From: Geodermatophilus amargosae
Lineage (GTDB): Bacteria; Actinomycetota; Actinomycetes; Mycobacteriales; Geodermatophilaceae
Direction of reading: 5' to 3'
NCBI RefSeq assembly: GCF_900116515.1
Contig: NZ_FPBA01000010.1
Span: 112,192-176,191 of the forward strand
DNA: 64,000 nucleotides
The notes under the pieces were generated by a model, which searched no databases, had not been told where the DNA came from, and saw nothing but the letters and a program-made list of their open reading frames with translations. Every line of letters starts with the position of its first letter. Position 1 is the stretch's first letter. Shown one piece after another: positions 44,810 to 54,624 of the stretch. The position numbers and the translations under genes were made by a program.

Positions 44810-44815
44810 AGACTA
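44810..44815 (-). promoter_or_regulatory. -10 box for a leaderless transcript
   Basis: TAGTCT reads leftward and ends seven bases before GTG 44802. Confidence 0.6.
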
Positions 44816-44918
44816 GAGGGGTCGGCGCGGGCCCGGGCGCTGGCGGCAGGCCGCCGCGGCGCCCCGACTACCCTCGGGGGTCGCCGTCCCCCCGCTCGTC
44901 GTCCCCGGAGGCCCGCCC

Positions 44919-46223
44919 GTGCTCGCCCGCATCGACCTGCGCGGTTCCGCGCTGCCGGGGGTCCGCGACCTGGCCGGCCTGCTGCCGCGCGCCGCCACCG
45001 ACATCGACGCCGTCCTGGCCACCGTGCGCCCGCTGTGCGAGGACGTGCGCGTCCGCGGCGCCCAGGCGGTCCGCGAGATCACCGCCCGCCTCGACGGCGT
45101 CGACGCCGAGGACTTCGCCGTCCCGGCCGAGGCCATCCGGGCCGCGCTCGACGGCCTGGAGCCGGCCGTGCGCGCCGCGCTCGAGCAGTCGATCGCCCGG
45201 GTGCGCCGGGTGCACGCCGACCAGGCCCGCAGTGACGTCACCACCCAGGTCGTCCGCGGCGGCACGGTCACCGAGCGCTGGGTGCCGGTGCGCCGCGTGG
45301 GGCTGTACGTGCCCGGCGGCCTGGCCCCGCTGCTGTCCAGCGTCGTCATGAACGTCGTCCCGGCGCAGATCGCCGGCGTGCCGTCGATCGCCGTCGCCTC
45401 CCCGCCGCAGCGCGACCACGGCGGCCTGCCCGACCCCGGCGTGCTGGCCGCGTGCGCGCTGCTCGGCGTCGACGAGGTCTACGCCGTCGGCGGGGCGCAG
45501 GCGATCGCCGTCTTCGGCTACGGCGCCGGGTCCTGCGAGCCGGTCGACCTGGTCACCGGCCCGGGCAACGTCTACGTCACCGCCGCCAAGCGGCTGCTGC
45601 GCGGGCTCATCGGCATCGACTCCGAGGCCGGCCCGACCGAGGTCGCCATCCTCGCCGACGACACCGCCGACCCGGTGCACGTCGCCGCCGACCTGATCAG
45701 CCAGGCCGAGCACGACCCGCTGGCCGGCGCGGTCCTGGTGACCACCAGCGAGCAGCTCGCCGACGCCGTCCTCGACCTCGTGCCCGGCCAGGTCGCGGCC
45801 ACCAAGCACTCCGACCGCATCCTCACCGCGCTCGACGGCAGCCAGTCGGGCGTCGTCCTGGTCGACGACGTCGACGCCGGCCTCGCGGTGGTCGACGCCT
45901 ACGCCGCCGAGCACCTGGAGATCCAGACCCGCGACGCCCGCGGGGTGGCGATGCGGGTGCGCAACGCCGGTGCGGTGTTCGTCGGCGCCTGGTCGCCGGT
46001 GTCGCTGGGCGACTACATCGCCGGCTCCAACCACGTGCTGCCCACCGGGGGCTGCGCGCGGCACTCGTCGGGCCTGTCGGTGCAGACGTTCCTGCGCGGC
46101 ATCCACCTGGTCGAGTACGACGAGCAGGCCCTCGCCGAGGTGGCCGGGCACGTCGACGCCCTCGCCCACGCCGAGGACCTGCCCGCGCACGCGGCCGCCG
46201 TCCGGCTCCGGCAGCAGCAGTGA
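44919..46223 (+). CDS. hisD: Histidinol dehydrogenase
   Basis: The protein has 434 residues. It shows [28 protein letters not shown], the [24 protein letters not shown] segment, [16 protein letters not shown], the zinc-site [10 protein letters not shown] and [15 protein letters not shown]. It performs the last two oxidations from histidinol to histidine. The GTG at 44919 follows GGAGG. A TACCCT at 44869-44874 may be the -10. It leads hisD-hisC-hisB, with a GTGA overlap to hisC. Confidence 0.97.
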   Translation: MLARIDLRGSALPGVRDLAGLLPRAATDIDAVLATVRPLCEDVRVRGAQAVREITARLDGVDAEDFAVPAEAIRAALDGLEPAVRAALEQSIARVRRVHADQARSDVTTQVVRGGTVTERWVPVRRVGLYVPGGLAPLLSSVVMNVVPAQIAGVPSIAVASPPQRDHGGLPDPGVLAACALLGVDEVYAVGGAQAIAVFGYGAGSCEPVDLVTGPGNVYVTAAKRLLRGLIGIDSEAGPTEVAILADDTADPVHVAADLISQAEHDPLAGAVLVTTSEQLADAVLDLVPGQVAATKHSDRILTALDGSQSGVVLVDDVDAGLAVVDAYAAEHLEIQTRDARGVAMRVRNAGAVFVGAWSPVSLGDYIAGSNHVLPTGGCARHSSGLSVQTFLRGIHLVEYDEQALAEVAGHVDALAHAEDLPAHAAAVRLRQQQ

Positions 46224-47323
46224 CGCCTCTCGACGCGCTCCCGCTGCGGCCGGAGCTGCGCGGCCGCACCCCCTACGGCGCCCCGCAGCTGCAGGTCGCC
46301 CACCGCCTCAACACCAACGAGAACCCGCACCCGCTGCCCGCCGAGCTGCTCGCCACCCTCGGGGAGGCACTGGGGCACGCGGCGCTGGAGCTCAACCGGT
46401 ACCCCGACCGCGACGCCGTCGCGCTGCGCACCGACCTCGCCGCCTACCTGTCGCGCGGCGGGGAGCGGGTCGAGCCGGCGCAGGTCTGGGCGGCCAACGG
46501 CTCCAACGAGGTCCTGCAGCAGGTCCTGCAGGCCTTCGGCGGGGCCGGACGGACGGCGCTGGGCTTCACGCCGTCGTACTCGATGCACCCGATCATCTCG
46601 GCCGGCACCGGGACCGCGTGGGTCGACGGGCACCGGCGCGCGGACTTCACCATCGATCCCGCCGCGGCCGTCGCGCAGGTGCGCGAGGTCCGCCCCGACG
46701 TCGTGTTCGTGACCAGCCCGAACAACCCCACCGGCACCGCCGTCGCGCTCGAGACGGTCACCGAGCTCTACGACGCCACCGAGGGCGTGCTCGTCGTCGA
46801 CGAGGCGTATGCGGAGTTCGCGCGCACCGGGACGCCGTCGGCGCTGACCCTGCTGCCCGGCCGGCCGCGGCTGCTGGTCAGCCGCACGATGAGCAAGGCG
46901 TTCGGCATGGCGGGCCTGCGGCTGGGCTACCTCGCCGCCGACCCCGCCGTCGTCGACGCGCTGCAGCTGGTCCGGCTGCCCTACCACCTGTCCTCGCTGA
47001 CCCAGGCCGCCGCCCGCGCCGCGCTCGCGCACACCGACGCGCTGCTGGCCACCGTCGACGCGGTCAAGGAGCAGCGCGACCGGATCGTCGCCACGCTGCC
47101 CTCGCTCGGGCTGACCAGCGTGCCCAGCGACGCCAACTTCGTCCTGTTCGGCCGGTTCGCCGACGCCCCGGCCGCCTGGAAGGCGCTGCTCGAGCACGAC
47201 GTCCTCGTCCGCGACGTCGGCATCCCCGGCTGGCTGCGGGTCACCGCCGGCACGCCTGCGGAGACCGACGCCTTCCTCACCGCGCTGGGTGAGGTCGCCC
47301 CCGACCACCGCCTGGGAGACTGA
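46220..47323 (+). CDS. hisC: Histidinol-phosphate aminotransferase
   Basis: The protein has 367 residues. Class I/II aminotransferase motifs include [51 protein letters not shown] and the PLP-lysine segment [18 protein letters not shown]. It transaminates imidazole-acetol phosphate. The GTG start overlaps the hisD stop, and hisB follows after five bases. Confidence 0.96.
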   Translation: MTPLDALPLRPELRGRTPYGAPQLQVAHRLNTNENPHPLPAELLATLGEALGHAALELNRYPDRDAVALRTDLAAYLSRGGERVEPAQVWAANGSNEVLQQVLQAFGGAGRTALGFTPSYSMHPIISAGTGTAWVDGHRRADFTIDPAAAVAQVREVRPDVVFVTSPNNPTGTAVALETVTELYDATEGVLVVDEAYAEFARTGTPSALTLLPGRPRLLVSRTMSKAFGMAGLRLGYLAADPAVVDALQLVRLPYHLSSLTQAAARAALAHTDALLATVDAVKEQRDRIVATLPSLGLTSVPSDANFVLFGRFADAPAAWKALLEHDVLVRDVGIPGWLRVTAGTPAETDAFLTALGEVAPDHRLGD

Positions 47324-47328
47324 GACCC

Positions 47329-47940
47329 ATGAGTCGCCCTGCCGTCAGCCGCCGAGCCCGCGTCGAGCGCGCCACCAGCGAGACCAAGCTGGTCGTGGAG
47401 CTCGACCTCGACGGCACCGGGAAGAGCTCGATCAGCACCGGCGTCGGCTTCTACGACCACATGCTCACCGCGCTGTCCAAGCACAGCGGCATCGACCTCA
47501 CCGTCCGGGCCGACGGCGACCTGCACATCGACGCGCACCACACCGTCGAGGACGTCGCGATCGCGCTGGGCCAGGCCTTCGCCGAGGCGCTGGGGGACAA
47601 GAGGGGCATCACCCGCTACGGCGACGCCACGATCCCCATGGACGAGGTGCTCGTCCAGGCCGCCGTCGACCTCTCCGGCCGGCCGTACTTCGTGCACGCC
47701 GAGCCCGAGACGATGACGCCGATGATCGGGCCGGACTACCCGACGTCGCTGACCAAGCACGTGCTGGAGTCCTTCGCCTTCAACGCGCGGATCACGCTGC
47801 ACGTGCGGGTGCTCTACGCCGGCCGCGACGCCCACCACATCGTCGAGGGCCAGTTCAAGGCGCTCGCGCGGGCGCTGCGCACCGCCGTGGCGATCGACCC
47901 GCGGGTGGCCGACGTCCCCTCCACGAAGGGCGCGCTGTAA
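47329..47940 (+). CDS. hisB: Imidazoleglycerol-phosphate dehydratase
   Basis: The protein has 203 residues. It begins [24 protein letters not shown] and has the metal-binding [37 protein letters not shown] and [19 protein letters not shown]. It dehydrates imidazoleglycerol phosphate. This is the single-function form without a phosphatase domain. ATG 47329 is five bases past the hisC stop. A tiny membrane-protein gene starts four bases after it ends. Confidence 0.97.
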   Translation: MSRPAVSRRARVERATSETKLVVELDLDGTGKSSISTGVGFYDHMLTALSKHSGIDLTVRADGDLHIDAHHTVEDVAIALGQAFAEALGDKRGITRYGDATIPMDEVLVQAAVDLSGRPYFVHAEPETMTPMIGPDYPTSLTKHVLESFAFNARITLHVRVLYAGRDAHHIVEGQFKALARALRTAVAIDPRVADVPSTKGAL

Positions 47941-47944
47941 CCGC

Positions 47945-48121
47945 ATGGACTTCGGCGTCGGCCTCATGATCCTGGGCGGGTTCCTCCTCGGCGGGGCGTG
48001 GAGCATCTGGAGGGCCGACCACGACACCGAGGGCCGCACGGGTCCGCAGGTCCTGTTCGCGGTGATCCTGCTGGTGGCGGCGCTGCTCGCCACGGCGTCG
48101 GGCATCCTCCGCCTGGTGTGA
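47945..48121 (+). CDS. 58-residue membrane protein in the his operon
   Basis: ATG 47945 opens a 58-codon frame ending in TGA 48119-48121. It has two hydrophobic helices: VGLMILGGFLLGGAWSIW (about residues 5-22) and VLFAVILLVAALLATASGIL (about 36-55), joined by RADHDTEGRTGPQ. It starts four bases after hisB and its stop overlaps the next GTG as GTGA, so it fits the operon well. Its composition (third-position GC) matches the neighbours. I do not know the family; small two-helix proteins are often found between hisB and hisH in actinobacteria. Confidence 0.7.
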   Translation: MDFGVGLMILGGFLLGGAWSIWRADHDTEGRTGPQVLFAVILLVAALLATASGILRLV

Positions 48122-48690
48122 GCGCCGAGGAGCGCTTCCTCGGCCTCGTGCTGGCCGACCCGACGGTGGCCGCGGTGCTCGAACGGGCGCCGGCGCTCGG
48201 CGTCGGCGACTGGTGGCTGACCGCGGGCCTGCTGTTCCAGACGGCCTGGAACGCGCTCACCGGGCGCCCGCCGGGCACCGGGATCCGCGACGCCGACCTC
48301 GTCTACCTCGACCCCGACCCGTCCTGGGACGCCGAGGACGCCGTCATCCGCCGCGGCGCGGACCTGTTCGCCGGCCTGCCGGTGCCGGTGGAGATCCGCA
48401 ACCAGGGGCGGGTGCACCTCTGGTACGCCGACCGCTTCGGCGCCGACCCGCCCGCGCCGTTCCGCGACTGCCGGCAGGCGATCGCGGCGTTCGAGGCGAC
48501 CTGCTGCGCGGTGGGCTTCACCGTCGACGGCGACGGCCCGCGGCTGTACGCGCCCCACGGCCTCGACGACCTGCTCGGCCTGGTGGTCCGGCCCAACCCG
48601 GCGAGCCCCGCGCGGCGCGACACCTTCGAGGCCAAGGTCGCGCGCTGGCGGTCGGTGTGGCCGGAGCTCACCGTGCTGCCGTGGTCCTGA
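48118..48690 (+). CDS. Nucleotidyltransferase family protein (PF06042 type)
   Basis: The protein has 190 residues. [46 protein letters not shown] shows the family layout of an N-terminal helix pair followed by acidic metal-binding positions. [21 protein letters not shown] and [20 protein letters not shown] follow. The GTG at 48118 overlaps the preceding small gene's stop. The substrate is unknown. An earlier in-frame start at 47998 would overlap the membrane protein and is not favoured. Confidence 0.8.
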   Translation: MSAEERFLGLVLADPTVAAVLERAPALGVGDWWLTAGLLFQTAWNALTGRPPGTGIRDADLVYLDPDPSWDAEDAVIRRGADLFAGLPVPVEIRNQGRVHLWYADRFGADPPAPFRDCRQAIAAFEATCCAVGFTVDGDGPRLYAPHGLDDLLGLVVRPNPASPARRDTFEAKVARWRSVWPELTVLPWS

Positions 48691-48726
48691 CGGGGAACAA
48701 CGACCGGGCCGTCCTGCGCTGCTCGG

Positions 48727-48732
48727 TACCGT
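48727..48732 (+). promoter_or_regulatory. -10 box for leaderless hisH
   Basis: TACCGT ends seven bases before GTG 48740. The same hexamer and spacing precede the MoxR gene. Confidence 0.55.
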
Positions 48733-48739
48733 GGCAGCC

Positions 48740-49375
48740 GTGAAGAAGGTGGTCGTCCTCGACTACGGGTCGGGCAACCTGCGCTCCGCCGAGCGGGCAC
48801 TGACCCGCGTCGGCGCCGACGTGACCGTCACCGCCGACCGGCAGGCCGCGCTCGACGCCGACGGGCTCGTCGTCCCCGGCGTCGGTGCCTTCGCCCACTG
48901 CATGCAGGAGCTGCGCGCCGTCGACGGTCCGCGCACCATCGGCCGCCGTCTGGCCGGCGGCCGCCCGGTGCTGGGCATCTGCGTGGGCATGCAGGTGCTG
49001 TTCGAGCGGGGCGTCGAGCACGGCCACGACGCCGAGGGGTGCGGCGAGTGGCCCGGCACGGTGGAGCAGCTGAAGGCGGCGGTGCTCCCGCACATGGGCT
49101 GGAACACCGTCGCCGCGCCGCAGGACACGGTGCTGTTCGACGGACTGGCCGACGAGCGCTTCTACTTCGTGCACTCCTACGGCGTCCGCGACTTCCCGCT
49201 CGGCCAGGACGGCCGGCCCGGCCCGCTGGCGCCGCCGAAGGTGACCTGGGCCGAGCACGGCGACCGGTTCGTGGCCGGCGTCGAGAACGGCGCGCTGTCG
49301 GCGACGCAGTTCCACCCGGAGAAGAGCGGCGACGCCGGCGCCCAGCTGCTCACCAACTGGCTCGGGACCCTCTGA
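48740..49375 (+). CDS. hisH: Imidazole glycerol phosphate synthase, glutaminase subunit
   Basis: The protein has 211 residues. It begins [20 protein letters not shown]; the oxyanion loop is [12 protein letters not shown], the nucleophile Cys is in [14 protein letters not shown], and the His/Glu pair is in [10 protein letters not shown]. It supplies ammonia to HisF. GTG 48740 is preferred over GTG 48731 because it matches the family N-terminus and lies seven bases after TACCGT. Unlike most actinobacteria, hisA does not follow directly; about 8.2 kb of other genes intervene. Confidence 0.95.
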   Translation: MKKVVVLDYGSGNLRSAERALTRVGADVTVTADRQAALDADGLVVPGVGAFAHCMQELRAVDGPRTIGRRLAGGRPVLGICVGMQVLFERGVEHGHDAEGCGEWPGTVEQLKAAVLPHMGWNTVAAPQDTVLFDGLADERFYFVHSYGVRDFPLGQDGRPGPLAPPKVTWAEHGDRFVAGVENGALSATQFHPEKSGDAGAQLLTNWLGTL

Positions 49376-49376
49376 C

Positions 49377-50435
49377 CTACTGGAGGGGGACGGGCGGCTG
49401 GAGCCACCACGGCGCGTCGACGACCTCCACCCGGCGCACCCACTTCACCCACCAGTAGCCGCGGCGGCCGGGGGCGACCAGCCGCACCGGCGCCCCGTGC
49501 CCGGCCGACAGTGGGCGGCCCGCGCAGTGGGTGGCCAGCAGCAGTGACCCGGCGTCGGCCAGCGGCAGCCGCCGCCGGTAGCCGGTGACGCTGACGACGT
49601 CGACGCTGCCGTCCCCCGGCAGGTCGAGCCCGGCCAGGAGCCGGTCGAGCCGCACGCCGCGCCACTCCTGGACGGCGAACCAACCGCCGGTGCAGTCGAG
49701 GACGGCCTCGACGGTGTCGCCGCGGTCGAGGTCCCGCCGCCGCAGCCGCGCCGTGCGCCCGCCCGCGACCAGCTCGAGCCCACCGTCGTCGTCCCCGGGC
49801 ACCGTGTCGGTGAACCACTGGGTGACGGGCATGGCGTCCGGGTCGCCGCTGCCGCGCTCGTGCGAGCCGGTGCTGCGCCGCCGCGCGCCGGGCGCCCCGG
49901 TGAGCCGCAGGCCGCCCTCCACCGCACCCCACAGCGCGGCCGCGCCGACGGCCAGCCCGCCGGTCTGCAGGAGCGCACGGCGGGAGGCGTCGGTGCGCCG
50001 GGGACGCTGCCTGCTGCCGACGGCGTGCACCACCACCAGCACGGCGGTGCCGACGGCGGCGGCCACGTGCACCTGCAGCACGCCGACCCCGGCCACGGTG
50101 GTCCCGGCGACGGTGTGCAGGACGCCGGTGACGACGGTCAGCCCCAGCAGGACGACGAGCGCCCACGCGGCGGTGGGGTCGCGGCGGCCCTGGGTGCGGC
50201 GCCACGAGCGCCGGACGACGACGGCCTTCCACGGGACGAGCAGGAGCAGCCCGAGGCCGGCGGCCCCGTGGACGGCGGCCACGACGCGGGAGGGCAGCGG
50301 CGTCCCGACGCCGAAGGCCAGCACGCCCGACGCCCCCGCGACCAGCAGGAGCGCGAGCAGGCCGAGGTCGGTCCGCCGCCCGGCACGACGAGGGAGCGCA
50401 ACGGACGGCATCCCTGGAGTGTGCGCTCCACGCAC
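49377..50435 (-). CDS. Membrane molybdopterin-dependent oxidoreductase
   Basis: The protein has up to 352 residues. Three to four helices in the first ~150 residues resemble a cytochrome b561/DUF4405-like anchor. A twin-Arg-like SRRALLQTGGLAVGAAAL follows, then an oxidoreductase molybdopterin-binding domain: VTQWFTDTVPGD, DCTGGWFAVQEWRGVRLDRLLAGLDL with the likely Mo-ligand Cys, and LATHCAGRPLSAGHGAPVRLVAPGRRGYWWVKWV. The small sulfite-oxidase-fold domain lacks a dimerisation domain. The substrate is unknown. GTG 50435 and ATG 50411 are both possible starts. It converges on hisH with a one-base gap. Confidence 0.8.
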   Translation of the reverse strand: MRGAHTPGMPSVALPRRAGRRTDLGLLALLLVAGASGVLAFGVGTPLPSRVVAAVHGAAGLGLLLLVPWKAVVVRRSWRRTQGRRDPTAAWALVVLLGLTVVTGVLHTVAGTTVAGVGVLQVHVAAAVGTAVLVVVHAVGSRQRPRRTDASRRALLQTGGLAVGAAALWGAVEGGLRLTGAPGARRRSTGSHERGSGDPDAMPVTQWFTDTVPGDDDGGLELVAGGRTARLRRRDLDRGDTVEAVLDCTGGWFAVQEWRGVRLDRLLAGLDLPGDGSVDVVSVTGYRRRLPLADAGSLLLATHCAGRPLSAGHGAPVRLVAPGRRGYWWVKWVRRVEVVDAPWWLQPPVPLQ

Positions 50436-50475
50436 CTAGGGTGACGCGGTCCCGCACCAGGTCGAGGAGGACCCG

Positions 50476-52791
50476 TTGCCCGCGTCGCGCCCGCCCGCCC
50501 CCGCGCCCGAGAGCCGCGGGCGGCTGCTCGGGTCGCTGGTCGTCCTGCTCCTGCTGGCCGGTCTGGCGGCGTGGAGCGTGCTGGCGCTGGACCCGCCGGC
50601 ACCCGCTGCGGCGGACGCACCCGCGACGTCGTTCAGTGCGGAGCGGGCCTTCGTGCACGTCGAGCAGATCGCCTCGGAGGTGCACGTCACCGGCAGCCCG
50701 GCGCACGAGCGCGTCGTCGACGGCCTGGTCGCCACGCTCGGCGGGCTGGGGCTGGACACCCGCGTGCAGAACGCCGTCGGCACCTGGCAGTCCGGGCCGG
50801 GAGCGGCGGAGATGGCGCGGGTGCGCAACGTCGTCGCGGTGCTGCCGGGCACCGCCAGCACCGGGCGGCTGTTCCTGATGGCGCACTCGGACTCGGTGGA
50901 GACCGGGCCGGGGGCGAGCGACGACGCCGCCGGCGTGGCCACGCTCCTGGAGACGGTGCGGGCGCTGACCGAGGGCGAGCCGCTGCGCAACGACGTCGTG
51001 GTGGTGCTGACCGACGCCGAGGAGGCGTGCCTGTGCGGCGCGGAGGCGTTCGCGGAGAGCCACCCGCTGGCCGCCGAGGGCGGCGTGGTGCTCAACCTCG
51101 AGGCCCGCGGCACGACCGGCCCGCCGATCACGTTCGAGACGTCGCGGGGCAACGCCGGGCTGGCCGCGCGCTACGCCGCCGCCGTCCCGCACGCGGTGGC
51201 CAGCAGCTTCGCCGTCGAGGTCTACCGGACGCTGCCCAACGACACCGACTTCAGCGTCCTGCTCGCCGACGGCGACTTCACCGGCCTGAACACCGCCTTC
51301 ATCGACGGCAACGCGGCGTACCACACCCCGCAGGACACGCCCGCGCGACTGGACCGGGGCACGCTGCAGGCGCTCGGCGACAACACGCTGGCGCTCACCC
51401 GGGAGCTGGGCGACGCCGACCTGACCGACCTCGCCCGGCCCGGCGACGGCGACGCCACGTACTTCCCGTCGCCGATCGGGCTGGTGCGTCACCCCGGGTC
51501 GCTGGTGTGGCCGCTGGCGGGGGTGGCGGTGCTCGGCGTCGTCGTGCTGGCGGCCGTGGACCGGCGCCGCGGGTCCTCGCTGCCGCGCACGCTGCTCGGG
51601 ACGCTCGCTGCGCTGGTGCCCCTGGTGCTCGCTCCGCTGGCCGTCGTCGGGCTGTGGCGGTTACTGGTGCTGGTCCGGCCGGCGTACGCCTCGATGATCG
51701 ACCCCTGGCGGCCGGGCTGGTTCCGGCTGGCGGCGGTCGCGGTGGTCGCCCTCGTGGTGCTCGCGTGGTACGCGCTGCTGCGCCGCCGGCTGGGCGCGCC
51801 CGCGCTGCGGACGGGGGCGCTGGCGCTGCTCGCCGTCCTCGCCGGAGTCCTCGCCGCGCTGGCGCCGGGCGGGTCCTACCTGGCCGCGCTGCCGGCGCTG
51901 GCGGGGGTGCTCGCGGGGCTGCTGCCGCGGCGCGTGCAGCTGCCGGGGGCGCTGCTGGCGGGGGCGGTCGCGGTCGTCGTCCTGGCGCCGACCGTGGCGC
52001 TGTTCTTCCCGGCGCTCGGGCTGGCCGGCGGGGCCGCGCCGGCGGCGGTCACGACGCTGCTGGCCCTCGTCCTGCTGCCGGCGCTCGAGGGGCTGTTCCC
52101 GGCCGGGCCGGCGCCGGCGCGGGCACTCGCGGTGCCGGGCGTCGCCGTCGTCCTGGTGGTGCTGCTGACGGCGGTCGGGCTGGCGGTGGACCGCTTCGAC
52201 CAGCAGCACCCGGTGCCCAGCCAGCTCGTCTACGCGCTGGAGGCCGACACCGGCGAGGCGTGGTGGGCGAGCACCGAGCAGCAGCCGGGGGAGTACACCT
52301 CGCACTACGTCGGCACCCCGCGGACGCTGCCGCACGACTACCCGTACCTGTCCGGCCGGGCGGTGGCGGCCGGCCCCGCGGAGGTCGCCGGCCTGCCGAC
52401 GTCGACGGTCGAGGTGGTCGACGACCGGTCCTCCGGCGGGCAGCGGACGGTCACCGTGCTGGTCACGCCGCAGCGCGACGTCCGGCTGGTGGTGCTGGAC
52501 CTGGATGCCCCCGGGGGGACGGTCACCGCCGCCCGCGTGCAGGCGCGCGAGGTACCCGTTGACGCGCTGGGGGAGGACCGGCTGTGGGTCACCTTCCACG
52601 CGCCGCCGGCCGAGGGCGTCGAGGCGACGTTCGCCGTGGACGGCGCCGGGCCGCTGTCCCTGCGGGTGGTCGACGGCAGCGACGGGCTGACCGGGCTGCC
52701 CGGCTTCGAGCCGCGCCCGGCCGGTGTCGACGCGGCCGGCACGCACAGCTCCGACCTCGTGGTCGTGGGGGCGACGACGGACCTCGGGTAG
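50476..52791 (+). CDS. Membrane M28 family aminopeptidase
   Basis: The protein has 771 residues with a signal-anchor helix (LLGSLVVLLLLAGLAAWSVLAL). The M28 peptidase core shows H137-x-D139, D149-D150, E182-E183 and late H283 (YHTPQDT), all expected zinc ligands and catalytic residues. From residue ~335 to ~580 there are about eight more helices, and a C-terminal beta-rich domain follows. The layout resembles Fxna/ERMP1-type peptidases. TTG 50476 is the start, behind a very good GAGGAGG at five-base spacing. It belongs to the accessory block between hisH and hisA. Confidence 0.87.
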   Translation: MPASRPPAPAPESRGRLLGSLVVLLLLAGLAAWSVLALDPPAPAAADAPATSFSAERAFVHVEQIASEVHVTGSPAHERVVDGLVATLGGLGLDTRVQNAVGTWQSGPGAAEMARVRNVVAVLPGTASTGRLFLMAHSDSVETGPGASDDAAGVATLLETVRALTEGEPLRNDVVVVLTDAEEACLCGAEAFAESHPLAAEGGVVLNLEARGTTGPPITFETSRGNAGLAARYAAAVPHAVASSFAVEVYRTLPNDTDFSVLLADGDFTGLNTAFIDGNAAYHTPQDTPARLDRGTLQALGDNTLALTRELGDADLTDLARPGDGDATYFPSPIGLVRHPGSLVWPLAGVAVLGVVVLAAVDRRRGSSLPRTLLGTLAALVPLVLAPLAVVGLWRLLVLVRPAYASMIDPWRPGWFRLAAVAVVALVVLAWYALLRRRLGAPALRTGALALLAVLAGVLAALAPGGSYLAALPALAGVLAGLLPRRVQLPGALLAGAVAVVVLAPTVALFFPALGLAGGAAPAAVTTLLALVLLPALEGLFPAGPAPARALAVPGVAVVLVVLLTAVGLAVDRFDQQHPVPSQLVYALEADTGEAWWASTEQQPGEYTSHYVGTPRTLPHDYPYLSGRAVAAGPAEVAGLPTSTVEVVDDRSSGGQRTVTVLVTPQRDVRLVVLDLDAPGGTVTAARVQAREVPVDALGEDRLWVTFHAPPAEGVEATFAVDGAGPLSLRVVDGSDGLTGLPGFEPRPAGVDAAGTHSSDLVVVGATTDLG

Positions 52792-53115
52792 GCCTGCGCT
52801 GTCGCGCGCCGACAGCAGCCGCCCTGCCATCCCACGCAGCCGCACGGGCAGGACAGGCCACGGTCGACCATGGACCGACGACCCGGGAGTCTGCGTCCGA
52901 GCCCGACGGGTCCCCGCTCACGGCGTCCAGGTGGCGAGGCGGCGACCGGTCCACGGTGGCACTCGACCCCTGCCTCCGTCAGCTCGATCCGTCCCTGGCC
53001 GTGGGGCTTGCGCCGGTGGCACAGGCTTGTCCAGGGCAGCTCAGGATCTGTGGACAGCGTCGTGAGCTGGACATTCGCCTCGTGCACGGCGTCCGGATCC
53101 ACTACCCTCGTACAC
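52792..53115. other. Region before the HNH gene
   Basis: This 324-base stretch has no supported gene. The HNH-gene reading frame stays open upstream, but the family N-terminus and a -10 box place its start at 53116. No palindrome stands out. Confidence 0.5.
53103..53108 (+). promoter_or_regulatory. -10 box for a leaderless HNH-gene transcript
   Basis: TACCCT ends seven bases before GTG 53116 and no Shine-Dalgarno is present. Confidence 0.55.
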
Positions 53116-54603
53116 GTGTTCGAGTGTGCGGAGGTCTCCGCCGACGGGGGCGTGCGGCCCCTTGGCTGCTTCGCCGACGACGGCACACCGGTGTCCCGGG
53201 ACGAGCTGTTCTCAGCCACCGACGAGCTGCCGTCCACCGACGAGTTCATGGCGGCCGCGTGCCCACCGGGCAGTCCCGAGCGAGCAGCCCTGCCCGACCG
53301 GTGGCTCGTCCGGCTGCTCCAGCTGGGGGAGCGCCGCGCCGCTGCGCTGGCCGCCGACCGCGCCGAGATGATCGGGCTGCTGGCCGCGCAGCGTCCCGGC
53401 GAGGGTGAGCCGGGCGTCCCCGAGGTCATGGACGTCAGCGAGTGGCTGCCGTGCGAGCTCGCTCTCGTGCACTCCTACGGCGAGCGCCGGGCAGGGCGGC
53501 TCATCAGAACGTCGCTGGCGCTGACGGGCCGCTTCCGGGCCACGTTCGCCGCGCTGCGCCGCGGCGAGATCGACGAGGCGCACGCCGACGCCGTCGTCGA
53601 CCTGCTGGAGCCGCTGGAGGCGGACCTCGCCGCCCGTGTGGAGGCCGACGTCCTGCCGCGGGCGGGCGACCGGACGCACGCCCGACTGCGCGACTCCCTC
53701 CGCCGGCGGATCGACCGGCTCGACCCCACGGCGCGCGAGCGGCGCCACCAGCGTGCCCGTGCCGCCGCCGACGTCCGCTGGTGGGCGACGGAGGACGGCA
53801 TGGGCCGGCTCATGGGGGACCTGCCGCTGCCCGAGGCCGCCGCGTGCGGCACGGCGATCGACGCCTGGGCGCGCCAGTTGCGCGACGCCGGCGATCGGCG
53901 GCCGATCGGGCAGTTGCGCGCGGAGGTACTCCGCGACCTCGTGCTGCGGCCCTGGGAGCGGCGCCCGGCGGTGGGCGTCTCGCTCGTGGTGCACACGCAG
54001 CTGTCCACGCTGGGTGGCGGGGACGAGCCGGCCGAGGTGGACGGGCACCCGGTCAGCGCGGCGCAGTGCCGCGCGCTGCTCGCCGAGGTCGACGCGCTGG
54101 GCCTGCAGCGCCCCGACGGCGGGACGCTCGAGTTCGCCGTCCACGACGCGGCCGGGGACCTGGTCGCCGTGGGCACGCGGCGGGCGGTCGAGCGGGGCGC
54201 CCGGGGCACGGGCCTGCGGCGTCCCCCCGACACGACGCACTACCGCCCGCGTTCAGGGCAGCGGCGGTTCACGGCGATCCGCGACCGCCGGTGCCGCCAT
54301 CCGCACTGCACCCGCCGGCTGGGCCGCACCGACCTCGACCACTGTGTCCCCTGGCCGCGCGGCGCCACGAGCTGCGACAACCTCTGCTGCCTGTGCCGCC
54401 GGCACCACCGGCTCAAGACCCACGCCCGCGGCTGGCGCTTCCGGATGCTCCCCGGCGGCCGGCTCGAGGTGACCACGCCCTCGGGTGTCACCCGGGCCAC
54501 CGATCCGCCCCGGGTGGTCGATGAGCCGCTCGTCCGGACCGGCGTGCACCTGCACGAGGTCGCCGGTACGGATCCGCCGGGTGCGGCCGACTGCTTCTTC
54601 TGA
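53116..54603 (+). CDS. DUF222/HNH endonuclease (13E12 repeat family)
   Basis: The protein has 495 residues. The DUF222 part includes LPCELALVHSYGERRAGRLIRTSLALTGRFRATFAALRRGEIDEAHADAVVDLLEPL. The HNH nuclease domain is RRCRHPHCTRRLGRTDLDHCVPWPRGATSCDNLCCLCRRHHRLKTH, with the Cys pairs and DH...N...H. These genes are numerous in actinobacteria, often many per genome, and are suspected mobile or defence-linked; their targets are unknown. The gene appears intact. The start at GTG 53116 has a -10 seven bases upstream. Confidence 0.93.
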   Translation: MFECAEVSADGGVRPLGCFADDGTPVSRDELFSATDELPSTDEFMAAACPPGSPERAALPDRWLVRLLQLGERRAAALAADRAEMIGLLAAQRPGEGEPGVPEVMDVSEWLPCELALVHSYGERRAGRLIRTSLALTGRFRATFAALRRGEIDEAHADAVVDLLEPLEADLAARVEADVLPRAGDRTHARLRDSLRRRIDRLDPTARERRHQRARAAADVRWWATEDGMGRLMGDLPLPEAAACGTAIDAWARQLRDAGDRRPIGQLRAEVLRDLVLRPWERRPAVGVSLVVHTQLSTLGGGDEPAEVDGHPVSAAQCRALLAEVDALGLQRPDGGTLEFAVHDAAGDLVAVGTRRAVERGARGTGLRRPPDTTHYRPRSGQRRFTAIRDRRCRHPHCTRRLGRTDLDHCVPWPRGATSCDNLCCLCRRHHRLKTHARGWRFRMLPGGRLEVTTPSGVTRATDPPRVVDEPLVRTGVHLHEVAGTDPPGAADCFF

Positions 54604-54624
54604 CCGACGGCGCGAGCGGTGGAC

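Noticed and set aside
52792..53115. N-terminal extension of the HNH protein
   Set aside because: The frame is open but the product is Arg/Pro-rich and a -10 box lies seven bases before GTG 53116.
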